Below, piece after piece: positions 45,777-57,412 of a stretch of 64,000 bases of DNA. The notes beneath the pieces are model-generated. The model had not been told where the DNA came from and made no database searches. It was given only the letters and a program-made list of their open reading frames with translations. Source of the stretch: Zarea fungicola (Eukaryota; Ascomycota; Sordariomycetes; Hypocreales; Cordycipitaceae); contig FWCC01000238.1 of the NCBI GenBank assembly GCA_900169235.1, positions 124,001 to 188,000 on the forward strand, given 5' to 3'. The stretch's first letter is position 1. Each line of letters opens with the position of its first letter. The position numbers were made by a program, and so were the translations under genes.

Positions 45777-48038
45777 TTAGTTAAAATCAGCTGTCCCGGG
45801 AGCTTCCGCTAAAGGTTCAAAGTGCGCTTCGTAGAAATTAAGCCACAGTGTCTCAGCCTTGCGCCGGCTCACCTCGTCTAGCTCGCCTTCCGCAACGGTA
45901 CCATTCTCCTTGGAAGCCTTGGCCGCTGTCCCCACAGACAATGGTCCGAATATGTCACGGTCCACCTCCAAGAATACCTTCATGGCGTCCTTACCGCCCT
46001 GCTGCACCAGGAAATTCATATAAGTCTGCGTCAGCTCCTTTTTAGATGCTGGCGACAGTCGGCTCTTGCTTCGGAGTTCGTCAAACACATGCTTAATGCG
46101 CTCGCTCGCGCGCTGCTCCTCCTCTAGCGTGCCGTTGCCGTTGCCCATTTGCTGGTTAATCTCAAACTGGAACCACTTGTCCCAAAAGTGCCGGCTGTCG
46201 GCATACCACTGTACATTCTTAACAAAGATGGCGCGCGCTTCCTCGGGCGCATTCTTTCCTCGCCACACCAATAGTGCCCATTCGGCGACGAGTGCCGCCT
46301 TGGTGTAGAGGTCCACCGTAGGCGCGTCAATCTGGTCCTTGTATACCTGGATCGCTGCGTCCACACCGCGTTGCCGGCGCTCAGTGTTGGCCCACGAGAC
46401 AATCACCTCGATGCAGTCCTGCAACCTCGCAAGGATGGCCTCATGAATCGCCAGCGCAACATCGACGCGACCTGTGCTCTCCTCAAAGTACGCCCACTGC
46501 ATACGAATGCCGGGACGGCTCACGGGTACAAACATAGTAGATGCCCGAATGTAAATGTTTCTTGTCTCAGACTCCTTTTCGGCTTGTGACGACATCCACC
46601 GCGCGTATCGGAACCAAAACTCGTCGTAAAAGGCACACGTCACCAGACAGCGCTCGTACAAGCAGACCACACGATTGTAATCACCCTCTGTCTCTTCAAA
46701 GTCGAGATATTTGCGCCAGTTGCTGAGCTGAGAGTGTTCCAGCTCCGTGACGTGGAAGTACGGTCGCGTAATTTCGGACTCGTAGGTCCATCGTTTCGAG
46801 ACCTCGTTCTGCGTAGACTGAAATACTTCAAAATACATGCCATCAATCTTGGCCCGCACATCACGCTCCACTTCGAGCTCCGGCCTTTGGCCAGGCGTTT
46901 CGGCGGCAATCTCGGTCTGAAATTTCTTGAGTAGTGCTGTATCGACAGCCTCTGACAGGGGACGCGTGTGGGCTAGAGCACGGAAGCGCTCATAATATCG
47001 TGCGTACTGATGCATTGGAATGCGGATAATTCGACCCAGAAGCGCAAAAACGCGGTTTTCTGCTTCCTGTCTCTCCTCGTACTCAATATATTTGTCCCAA
47101 AAAGGGTGAGCTAGAAAGTCTAGCCCGACATACGAGGCTCCACGCTCAAAAAGTCTACATCATTTTATTAGCTGAGATCTCACATCGCGGAGGTAGGGGC
47201 AGGTGTGGGAGTGAGGGTAAATACAAGGGCCACGATAACAACGTTACATCCATCTCCAGGACTGGATTTTCCAGCTAGGGAAAGTGATACCAGGCATTGG
47301 GTAGTTGAGAGCACTATTGTTCCGGGGAAAGGTAGGATACGATCAATGCGATCAATGTATGTTCACTGGCAGAGCGTAAGGGAGCATCCAGAAACATGGG
47401 GACCGCCAGATATCTCACCAACAGCTCCAGGGTGTCCCGTGTAGGCTCAAAAGCCGGACGATCCGCGCGCCAGCGCGCGCGTGCTGCGTTGAGTGATATG
47501 CTGCGTAGGGGAAAAGACGGTCAACTTACTCTCTGACGAGATGTGGATCGTGTGTGGTCTCCATGGTGAAGGAGCAGTAATCCGTCCACAAGTCGACAGA
47601 ACTGGTGATGCCTGCGCATCCTTTTTCGTACACCTACGCAGGTGAGTTAGCAACTTAACCTTTCCGTCGTTTACTGTAGTGCCGAGTCCAACGCACCATC
47701 TGGGCCGACTCTGGGCCGGCGATATTAAACTCCATGTCGGCATATTTCTTCCAGTATCCAAAAAGTAGAGGAAACTTGAACAGGAAGCGGTCGTAGGCGT
47801 CACGGAACGTCGCGAGCGCCTGAGGGCTAGAATTGCGATTCAGGCCTCCATCGAGCGTCTCACATGCCTTTATGAGATTTTCCCAGTTCTCGAAACTGTC
47901 CGGATCGACTTCCTACGCATTGTTAGCCCCAAAACTTGCACCGTCATACGCTCGTTTGATCCTCACCACCAACGCATTGTGTTTGCGCACCGATGCGTAC
48001 TCTTCCTCAGAGCCGCCGTAGGAACCAAAGTCGCTCAT
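45777..48038 (-). CDS. prp39: Pre-mRNA splicing factor Prp39 (U1 snRNP, HAT repeats)
   Basis: 589-residue helical-repeat protein of the U1 snRNP that helps U1 bind 5' splice sites. Exons are 48038-47967, 47912-47697, 47633-47530 and 47154-45777. Half-a-TPR motifs recur throughout with W..Y/W..E spacing, for example FENWENLIKACE, LFGYWKKYADMEF, VDLWTDYCSF, HPFWDKYIEYEE, LSNWRKYLDFEE, YDEFWFRYARWM, RMQWAYFEES and RHFWDKWFQFE. Exon junctions rebuild NALV-EVDPDSFENW, SAQM-VYEKGCAG and LVRE-LFERGASYVG. The third intron is 375 nt, six times the usual size here, and has a GCGCGC-rich inverted repeat close to its donor. Start: first ATG, followed by a short acidic segment (GSEEEYASV). The C-terminal ~60 residues are family-variable. 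Confidence 0.93.
47155..47529 (-). other. Unusually long intron (375 nt) in prp39
   Basis: The donor GTAAGTTGA and acceptor GATGTAG flank a spacer that contains GCGCGCGCTGGCGCGCG and a long internal stretch open in one frame. Joining across it restores the HAT repeat, so it is spliced out in the functional mRNA. Confidence 0.7.
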
Positions 48039-49022
48039 AGTCAACGAATAGTCGGTCGCAAAGTTGATGCGCAACTGGTTGAATCGGTGGCGACTATGTG
48101 GCTGGGGGGGTTATGATGCTTAAACAAGAACAAGGAAATCACCCAGAGTGGCTGGAAGTTCTTTTGAGGAACTAGCTACGAACGCGACAGCTAGATTTGC
48201 GCGCCAACGTATCTCCACAGCGACAATACCCTTTGAAAGGTACTTTGGTGGCTTTCGGCCCATGAGAAAAGAATGACTAAGCAAAAAATTGCCTCCATAT
48301 TCTACCAGAATTGCGGCTCACAATTTTTTTTTTTGTTTCTTCTTCATCCTAAAATGCTGATGATGATTCCTTACAAAAAATCATATGATAGGAAGAGACT
48401 GAACGCTCTCCAGTGGAGAGCATGATCTCAATGTCGAATCTGAAGCTACATAACGAATACTCGTTTGATTGGAATCGCTGTTGCGAAAGATATTCTCCGT
48501 AAGGCAAGGCAAGAATTAGCCGTCAACCTTCAGCATTGTCCAAGTGGACACGACAGGCAAGAGAATGGAAGCATAGATACAGGGCATGCAATCTAAAGCA
48601 TGTATGTATCTATTGAATTACTGTTGCCATCCTGGTTAGTTCCAGTCTGCGGTTAAAGCACATGTCGTAACACGTGCTAGCATTATATATGTAGATGTAT
48701 TGGTAATGTATAAATATTTGTCTTGAAATAGACGAGAAAGAAGCGAAAAAATCGGCAAGACATGTAGACGTTTTCAAAGAAGAAAAAATAGATGCTGAGT
48801 AAATTAGAGTTTTCAGGCTCGTCCTGAAAATAATTGGGTGGATAGGTGCCACGACTGGCGTCTACTTGTACTCAATCCGACTCAGCCGACGTCATCCAGG
48901 TTCGTCCCGCATCATCAACAACCTTCGAACATGTGCATTATCTGAACCGGAATACTCTCCGTGCAGCAGTCCACCTGCATGCGCTGACACGACCCTCTCT
49001 TGCTTCCGCTCAGCTCCCAACC
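48039..49022. promoter_or_regulatory. Divergent promoter region between prp39 and the synaptojanin gene
   Basis: 984 bases separate the two ATGs. AT-rich sequence dominates 48290-48840 and includes a T9 run near 48321 and TATATATG near 48685. The frame of the right-hand gene is open from 48846 but has no ATG before 49023. No specific element was identified. Confidence 0.4.
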
Positions 49023-52000
49023 ATGGACTACCCCACGGGCCAGTGGACTGCGCAACCGCCGTCGCCGGAGAAGTCCTGTGAGCTCTACATCCGCGACCAC
49101 CCATCCCGAGCCATTGCAATCGTCTCATCGACGCACGCCCTTATCCTACGATACAGCGCCTCCGCGAGCGACTTCACCTCCAATGGCTCTTTTACATCGT
49201 TACCAACGACCAACAAGCCCCTTGCCGCCAGGTGCATGGTTGAGTTTACACCCCTAACGGAGAGGCTGCTGCGAGACTATCGCCCGCTCACGCATAGGCC
49301 TGTCTACGGAACTTTGGGCCTCATTGCCGCCAACAATGAGGTCTTCCTGTCCGTCATCACTCATGCCACTCGCGTGGCTACTATACGGCCTGGCGAGACT
49401 ATTGAAAATATTGTCAGTGTTGCCTTCTACTGCCTCAGCAGCGCCGAGTATGACGATGTGGTGCCCCTAGAGCCCTACGAAACCGACCCCTCCGACTCCT
49501 CATCAGTGTATAGCTCTCAGCCTTATGGACAAAGCCTTAGTCACCGCGATGTGGCCGTTGAGCACCCATGCCATGATCTGCGCAAGATTTTGAGTAACGG
49601 CTCGTTTTACTATAGTACCGACTTTGACGTCACGAATCGGCTACAAGAACGTCCAATCAATTCCGACTCATTTCACATGGACAACTTTAACGATGTATAT
49701 TTATGGAACTCGTTCATGATTAGTCCCTTGGTCAAGTTTCGTTCAAGACTGCTGCCGCATGAGCGTGAAGCACTTGACGAATCCCGCATCCTGACCTCCG
49801 CCATTCGCGGCTTCTGCAAGACCATGACGATCCCGCAGAGTGCGTCACCCCTTAAAGGCAATACTGGTAGGGCATCATATCTTACCCTCGTTTCTCGTCT
49901 GTCATGCCGCCGAGCGGGTACTCGCTTCAATGCGCGAGGTATCGATGATGACGGCCATGTCGCCAACTTTGTCGAGTCAGAAACTATCTTCTGGAGCGCC
50001 ACAGGCCCAATATTCTCATACACTCAAATTCGTGGCTCGGTTCCTGTATTTTGGGAGCAGGCGGCCGACCTTATACCGGGACGGCAGAAGCTCACTCTAA
50101 CGCGACCGCCGGACGCTACCCAGCCAGCATTCAACAGGCATTTTGAGGAGCTCGAGGACATGTATAGTGCAGTACATGTGATCAATCTACTCAGTGAAAC
50201 AAAACCTGGTGAAGTTGAGCTAAGTAATGCCTATAAAACCGGCATTAAGTATTATCCTCTGAGTCGGGGGCGTCAAGGTGGTGAGGCAGACGGCCACGCG
50301 ATGCTGCAACAAACGCACTACGATTTTCACGCTGAGACCAAGGGTCCCGGTGGCTACGAAGCGGCGCGGGATATTCGTCGTTACATTGAACACTCTATCG
50401 ATGGATTTGCTTATTTCTTGGCCGAGGAAGCTGATGACCATAGGCATGGAGTTCGCAGCAAAGAGGGAAGAATGATTGTTGTGCTACAGCAAGAAGGTGT
50501 CTTCCGCACCAATTGTCTAGACTGCCTCGATCGTACAAACTTGATTCAAACTCTGATTTCGCAGATGGCAGCGGAAGCCTTTTTGACACACCGTGGTCAG
50601 TATGCAGCGTCGGACTTTTGGATGCGCCACTCGACTCTCTGGGCCGATAATGGAGATGCACTGTCAAAGATTTATGCTGGCACGGGCGCACTCAAGTCGT
50701 CGTTCACGCGCCACGGCAAGATGTCGCTCGCTGGTGCTGTAGCTGACATGCGAAAATCTGTCCAGCGCCTTTATCACAACAACTTTCTTGACCCATCACG
50801 TCAAATTACCATTGATATGCTGCTGGGTAGACTAATCGGCCAAGCGCCTGTACACTTGTTTGATCCTATAAGTGATTACACTTCTGGGGAGCTCACAAAG
50901 CGTAGTGATGAATACACATCGTTTGAGACTATCAGCCTTTGGGTCGGCACATTTAATCTCAACGGCAAAACGGAGGGCCTTGGGGAAGACTTGTCGCCAT
51001 GGCTGTTCCCGCCCGACGTGGGCAAAGATCTGCCGGACATATATGTCGTGGCGTTTCAGGAGATTGTTGAGCTCAGCCCGCAGCAAATTATGAACAGCGA
51101 CCCATCACGAAAGTACCTCTGGGAGCAAGCTGTCAGGAATGCCCTGAATGAGCGTCAAGATAGACTCGGTGGGGAGCCATTTGTTCTGCTACGTAGCGGA
51201 CAATTGGTTGGCGCGGCTCTGTGTATTTTTGTCAAGGCGTCTGCGCTGCCCAGTATCAAGAACGTCGAGGGTAGTGTCAAGAAAACGGGCATGTCTGGCA
51301 TGGCGGGCAACAAGGGTGCAGTCGCGATTCGACTCGACTTTGCCAATACACACATTTGCTTCGTCACGGCACATCTCGCAGCCGGCTTTGGCAATTATGA
51401 CGAGAGAAATAAAGACTATGCAACCATTCACCATGGACTGCGATTTCAACGAAATCGTGGGATAGAAGATCACGGTGTGTCCGCTAGTGCAGGCCTACCG
51501 TAGTTGATACATGTGCTAACGGTCATAGATGCCATTATATGGCTTGGTGATTTCAACTACCGTATCGGGTTGGGCCTAGAGAAGGCTCGCACACTTGTTC
51601 AGCAACGGGATCTGCAGAGTTTATACGAAAACGACCAGCTGAATCTGCAAATGGTTGCTGGCTTGGCATTTCCCTTTTACTCGGAAGGACGCATCAATTT
51701 TATGCCAACATACAAATTTGATGTTGGGACCGATACATACGACAGCTCGTGAGTCTACCTAAGGGTATGTTATTGGAAGGTCATCTGACAGCTTCTGCAG
51801 TGACAAAGCGAGAATCCCCGCGTGGACGGATCGCATCTTGCGCAGAGGTCCAAGTCTCCGTCAGCTCAGCTACAACTCAGCTCCTCTTCGTTTTTCTGAT
51901 CACCGCCCCGTGTACGCAACATTTGACTGTACAGTAAGCATTGTGGACGAGAGGCGAAGAGATGTCATCAGCTCCGAGCTCTACGACCGGCGCAAGGCTG

Positions 52001-52773
52001 ACCTAGGCGATGTCACCGGCGGTTCCGTCGTGGACCTTGATGAGGAGGATGACGAGGACCTCATTGGCTTCGAGCCTCTCGAACCCGGTCTCCCCGCAGC
52101 AAGCTCTGACCGGCAGAAGTGGTGGCTGGACAACAGGCAGGCGGCGCGAGCCAACATCAGCATCCCAACCACCGGCCGCGGTGGACTGCCAATGGCCTTG
52201 AATCCGAATCGGCCGACCAATCCGTTTCCCAGCACCGACGAGCCGGACTGGGTGTCCGTCTCGCGCGGTTCGCCGGGCACCATATCCAGCCTCTCGAGCT
52301 CGCCATATGAGAAAGTGCTGATTCCGCCGCCACCCATGTCGACGGCATCAAATGCGTCAACGTCAACGGTGGCGAGGAGGATGGCTCCCATGTTTGACAC
52401 AGCCAGATTACCAGCGCAGGTCGGTCGGTTGGCTCTTTTGGATGATGATCAGGTATCACGGCGAAGCATGGGCTCTGAGACGCAACAGCAACCACCGCCT
52501 CCGCCACCGCCGCGACGTCGGGCCGTGCCTGGGCAGCAGCAGTCATCGGCAGTACTTCCACCGAGGCCAGATTCGGCCGCGTCCTCGCAGCGCTCAGTAT
52601 CTAAGGACGGAGGTAGTAAGCCACCGATAGCTAAGAAGCCATCGCATTTGATGGGGTCGTCGCCGGTAGCGGTACGCAGCCCAGTCACACAGCAACAGCA
52701 GCAGCCGCCATTGCCACCCCGGAGTGAGATGTCGCGAAAACCGGTGCCGGCACCAACAGAATCTTTGATATAG
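49023..52773 (+). CDS. Synaptojanin-type phosphoinositide phosphatase (Sac1 domain plus inositol 5-phosphatase; Inp52/53-like)
   Basis: 1,214-residue two-domain enzyme that hydrolyses PI(4,5)P2 and other phosphoinositides at the plasma membrane and endosomes, controlling endocytosis and actin. Exons are 49023-51474, 51529-51748 and 51801-52773; junctions restore IEDH-DAIIWLGDFNYRI and DSS-DKARIPAWTDRIL. The Sac domain (about residues 60-560) keeps the catalytic CX5R as NCLDCLDRTN near 497, so it should be active, as in yeast Inp52/Inp53 and unlike Inp51. The 5-phosphatase domain (about 635-940) has WVGTFNLNGK, VVAFQEIVEL, GNKGAVAIR, FVTAHLAAGFGNYDERN, WLGDFNYRI, PAWTDRIL and SDHRPVYATF. The tail is proline-rich and disordered, with an NPF motif (about 1031) for EH-domain proteins and several PPPPPP/PxxPxR stretches for SH3 domains. 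The ATG at 49023 is the first in a frame that stays open further upstream. Confidence 0.95.
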
Positions 52774-55695
52774 ACATTGGTAGAAATTATGAGTTATGAA
52801 TAAAACCCCAAAAAAATCAATTTAATTCAGTTGAGCTAATAAAGTTATGAGGAGGTGATCGCAAAAGATATGCCTTTTTTTCGGACCTACACAACACACG
52901 ATCACATCCAGCAACTGCTCTGGTGAAGAAAACTACATATAAGGCAGAAGCGGCCGATATCCTGGAGCAGGTAGTAGAAGAAAGCTGCCAAGTTTGGGGA
53001 ATACATTTTGGGCAAATTATCCACTTGGAACGAAAAAGGTACATGCCGCTGTATTAGCTGCATACTGCCGAATGCCGCTGGCCTGTCGTCTTGGTGGGGT
53101 CTTGCGGGTGGTTGGCGATGGTCAGACAAACTTTCCAGTAACTAGCACAGGGCGGTGAATTGAGACCAAAGTTGGGGGGTGGCTGGCATTGGGCAGAGCG
53201 GCGTTTCCACAGGTACATAGGGGTAGCTTGCATTGGACCGTTGCATTGTTCTGGTTCTGGCTTTTCCTCGACTGCTGCATACACCTATCTGCAGCGGAAA
53301 CTTCAGGACAGCAGGAGAAACTTGGCTGCGAGGTAGGAACTGCATTGTGTATTTTTAATGCGGGAGACTTACGTTGCGTTTGTGTGTGTCAGTTTCTTTT
53401 CAAGTCAAACTAGCACAGCTAGGATGGACAGAAAATGTATGTGAAACGACACCTTGGGTCCGGATGAGCTGAAATGCGGCTCGTAACTACGTGAATACCG
53501 CCACCGAGTGGGGAGGAGGCGCTGGAATCACACTGCATCGTTATCGATCACAGGATACGAGCGGGGAAGTCTGAAGAATTAGACGGGCATTGCCGCCCAT
53601 TTGAACGAGGCTGTCATAATGGCAACAATGGAGCAGTTCAGAATGGATATAGAAAATGGCCCTGGGAAGTGTTGTCCCTTCTCAAACGGTAGCAGCTGGG
53701 ACCGACCGACCATGACAGCAGTTTTTGAAGAGGAACAAGACGCTGTAGGACTTACTCTCCATCAACTATCTGACGACGACCCTGGAGGGCATAGGGCGGG
53801 CTGGGTGACATTTGGAGGCTTTTTTTTTTTGCCTCCCGTGTGGTGTGATCACGATTTCTTGGTCCAATGCTTCTTGGTATCTGGTGTGTGCGTGCCGGGT
53901 AGTATGTAGCTTGCCAATGGGCGACGCCCGCTCTTGAGACTTGTAAAGGGAAACTAATGCGAGCAGGGGTTATTATGCTCCAGTAGTGGCGGTGATGGCC
54001 TGTCAGGCATCTCTTCCATGAACAGACAATACATACTGCATGCCTGGAGAATCGCTGGTCGGTGTGATGGGCTTTTGCCCCTTTTTGAAGGTAACGCGAG
54101 TCGGATGAGGTAAAAGAGCAATCAAACCAGCCAGAGGTTAGCCCACAGCAATTTGTTGCATGATCCCAGCCACACACACTCAGTTTAGGGTGATGCGGGA
54201 TGGATACGGGAAGCTATTTTCGAGACGGTGATGCACTCACTGTCGCGAAACCGCTCGGCCATAGGTGTTGTGCCGCGAGGTTGGCCCGCTGTAGCCACTA
54301 AATGGGTCGACCATCATAGCTCTGACAGCGATTCGGCAGCTGCCCGAGAAGATTGGTCGTCGATCCTCCGCAGCATCTACCTGTCCGCTTGCTCTTTTTT
54401 TTTTTTTTTTTGGTTCACATACGTTATTGCTTTCTTGATTTTGTAAATGTCTTCTTTCTTGTCTTCTCGGGTTAAACAGTGGCTGACATCATTATAAATT
54501 TCGTGAACTGGTTGTCGTCACACTACAGCTGCACCTGCATGCTCCAATACAAGGCCTGGTGATGTGTTGTCCGTTGGCCTTCGCCCCCAGGCGCACATCA
54601 TCCGACATGTGGGCGTTCTAGCCCTCTCTGCCCACCTCTCCAAGCCAGCCACCCCAAGCCAAGCTTCGTCGTCGCTCGATGCCGCTAGTCGGCCTTGGTC
54701 CACACTTTCAACAGTGCTATGGAGTCGTATTCCACAGCGCCTAGCGAAGAGGATACCTGCTTAGTACCTAGTAGTCACTTGCCAATGTTGCCAGAACCGC
54801 ACAAATGAATCGAGTCGCTGACGTTCAGTGCACGGTGGCGTTGAATCCGTTGACGCCCACAGAGCTAATAAGCCGTGCTCCGGTAAATACCAATTCTGGC
54901 CTGGTTGAATTCTCATTAACGGGTACAAGTGCTTTCTCTCACTAACCTAGTTCATTCTCACTCAGTACTCACCAAGCCGAAAGCAGACATGGACGCTGAA
55001 CGACACAAAGTACGTTACCTACCCTGCTTGCCTGCCTGCCGTAACTTTGTTAAATAGCCCCAGTGACCCCCGATCCCACGCCAGCCTCATTTGAACGCCT
55101 TTTGGTCCTACTCCGTGCTTTATAACTCCTCTTATCCCGTTCTCTCTATCCAATACTCTATCCCTTTCGCCATTCCATTGACCATTTTATCTGGCAGTGA
55201 CAACTTTGCGACCGCTTGCGCTCGAGCCTTGCGCAAGAGACGCCAAACGAAGACCGACCGAAGTAAGCGAGAGACAGCGTGCCCGCTTTCGGGACCACGA
55301 CACCCGCGCAGTAAGAGGAGGGAGGGAGAGTCACTGACTTTAGTCCCCCCAGTGGTTCGCTCAGCCTTGCATTTGCAGACACAACTGTATGAGACTGCTC
55401 CTACCTGTCCGTTCTGACACGGAAGCGGCAAGAAGAAAATCAATTATTCTTTTTTTATATATATAAAAAGAAAACAACCATATATACACAAAAGGCTCTC
55501 TGTTTGAGCCGTCTTCAGTCTCTCGGCAAAGACAAACTCAAATCTCGACCTTTTTGTGTCCGGTGTCAAACTGTGGTACACTGTCCTTGGCCCACCACCA
55601 GCATAACTACGTTAGATACCAACTGCCTCCGCCTCAAACTCAACTCGGCTCTGCAAATTAACCCTCAAATTAAGCCCATAAAGAGAACGGCAGTG
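52774..55695. other. Gene-poor stretch upstream of the 55.7-kb gene
   Basis: 2.9 kb. It includes a T11 run near 53820, a T17 run at 54395-54411 and a one-mismatch copy of the TACTCCGTA motif near 55109. A frame of 102 codons (53601-53909) and one of 141 codons on the minus strand (54177-53752) show no recognisable motif. The 300 bases before 55696 are A/C-rich and include TATATATATAAAAAG at about 55457, possibly a core promoter or leader. Confidence 0.4.
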
Positions 55696-56226
55696 ATGGA
55701 GACAACCGAACAAATAGTCCCACCCTCCTCAAAGCAGGAGCGCATCCTTATCTGGCGTCACGAAGTCGCCACCGCAAATCTGGACAACGAGGACGCCGTC
55801 TCGCGAACCGACGGCGCCGCCGGCTCCTCGGCCACATCCACAACCACATCCTCGTCGTCTTCCCGCTCCGCCCTCGTTCTGGCCCGCGGCCGCCACCTGC
55901 TCTCGCGGGTAGCCCACAAGCTCTCACTGCGCTCCTCCGGTGGCAGCGGAAGCAGCCGGTTCTGGCGGTCCAGCGACGAGAGCCCCAACGGCGTCACAAG
56001 GACGGCCATGTACGCCTCGCTCTCGCCGGACAACATGGCCGCGTGGCGATCAGTGGGAGAACACGAGAACGAAGCAGCGGCGGCGGCCAACGACGACAAC
56101 ATCCTTCTGGAAGGAGATGCCAGTGCGGATGGGCAGTCGCCTCGTGATGCAGCCTTGCGTGAGAAGCAGGATAGGCTGATGCGCGCCGCCAAGCTCTTGG
56201 ACAGGGTTCACCCAGTACAAGAATGA
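55696..56226 (+). CDS. Hypothetical low-complexity protein
   Basis: 176 residues in a single exon, beginning METTEQIVPPSSKQERILIWRHE and ending at TGA 56224-56226. I do not recognise a family. Residues 40-60 are serine/threonine-rich (SSATSTTTSSSSSRSA), followed by a basic segment with leucines and arginines (RGRHLLSRVAHKLSLRSS), a conserved-looking TAMYASLSPDNMAAWRSVGEHEN, and a C-terminal helical, charged stretch (REKQDRLMRAAKLLDRVH). There is no signal peptide, membrane segment or cysteine. Codon use (C-ending, few rare codons) and absence of stops over a longer upstream frame support coding. The frame is open from 55504, but its first ATG is 55696. A small nuclear or signalling adaptor is possible, but that is speculation. 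Confidence 0.6.
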   Translation: METTEQIVPPSSKQERILIWRHEVATANLDNEDAVSRTDGAAGSSATSTTTSSSSSRSALVLARGRHLLSRVAHKLSLRSSGGSGSSRFWRSSDESPNGVTRTAMYASLSPDNMAAWRSVGEHENEAAAAANDDNILLEGDASADGQSPRDAALREKQDRLMRAAKLLDRVHPVQE

Positions 56227-57412
56227 AATGCTTTTTCTTGTCCTCTATTTTTTTTTATCTTTTCGGCTTTTGTTTTGATCGCTGCGGGGAAGACAAAGAA
56301 GAAGGGAAAATCATTCAACTTGAGTAAAAACATAATCCTCGGGGCGCTTCCTTTCTTTATTTCTTATTCCCGTGTTTCTGCAAACCATATATACCCTTTG
56401 CCACATAGTCATCCGTTCTCTGCTTTTTTTAAACCATTTAATAACATACTGAAGACGCTACTCCTGCCCAGTCCTACTACATACCGTTATTTACTTGCAT
56501 GAAAGTTGTTTAAGGATGGATTTGAATGCAGTCACATTTTTTTCAGCTTGCATCATCAATAATTAACAATAATGATGCAGCACATGGTTTTTATATCATT
56601 GTCACTTGCAATAGACAGTTTGTTTCGTCCATCTAGGCAACGCATAGTTCTGCATATCCTCCGAAATCCAAGATATAAAATGTCGAAAACAAAACGATGA
56701 TCAACCAAACGTCAAAAATCTGCTGGACACATCACATATAATCCACGATCGTCACAAAGAGGGAAACGAATGCAAAGATATCAACTTATCAAATATTTTG
56801 CCATTTTTTATATACTGCGGTTCCATCCCGAGTCCTCTTTAACCTGCTGGGAAATTAAAACAGAAGCTCCTGGACAAAGCCCTCTTAATGGGGGCAATTT
56901 TTATACGATCCAGGCGTGCAAACTCCTCTTTCCACAAACAGATTCCACGTCGAAAACCTTCACACCAACTCATGTTTCGTGTTACATGGTCAAAAAAGGT
57001 ACGCCGGAGGCCACCGCAGAAAACTATGGGGGGAGAAAAAAATGGAACGACAAAAAAACATATAAGAGGGGGTTTAACAAAAAAGATGTAGCAGAAAAAA
57101 CAACATTTCCGTTATAAAAAGAGATACGATCCGTTAAAAAAAGAAACCTCACAGGATCAAGGCGATCTAATTCCAGTAAAACAGCTTTGTTGGGAAAAAA
57201 AAAGAAACAAATATGTCGACTCATCATCGAGTGGTAATAATTGTAATTTTTTTTGCCGTGGTTACATCAGACGTTAGGCCTGTGTGTTGCCAGGCGCGAG
57301 AAAACGATGTTCCTCTCCCAAGCTGAAAGCATAAAATTCCGCCTCCCATTTGCAAAAGGATCAGTCAACTCGTCTTGTGGTGAGTCAACTGCACCGCACC
57401 GGACCTGCTAAT
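56227..57412. other. Intergenic region between two convergent genes
   Basis: 1.2 kb, AT-rich, with A-rich runs near 57040-57215 and a T-rich 3' flank after 56226. One frame of 115 codons (56770-57117) is lysine-rich through A-runs and shows no family trait. Nothing is called. Confidence 0.4.

Noticed and set aside
47434..47515. Cassette exon inside the long prp39 intron
   Set aside because: The segment has an acceptor and a good GTGAGA donor and stays open, but the intron before it would be only 29 nt, too short to splice.
53601..53909. 102-codon frame in the gene-poor 53-54 kb stretch
   Set aside because: No homology recognised, ends in a homopolymer-driven FFFLP stretch, and an equally long frame lies antisense.
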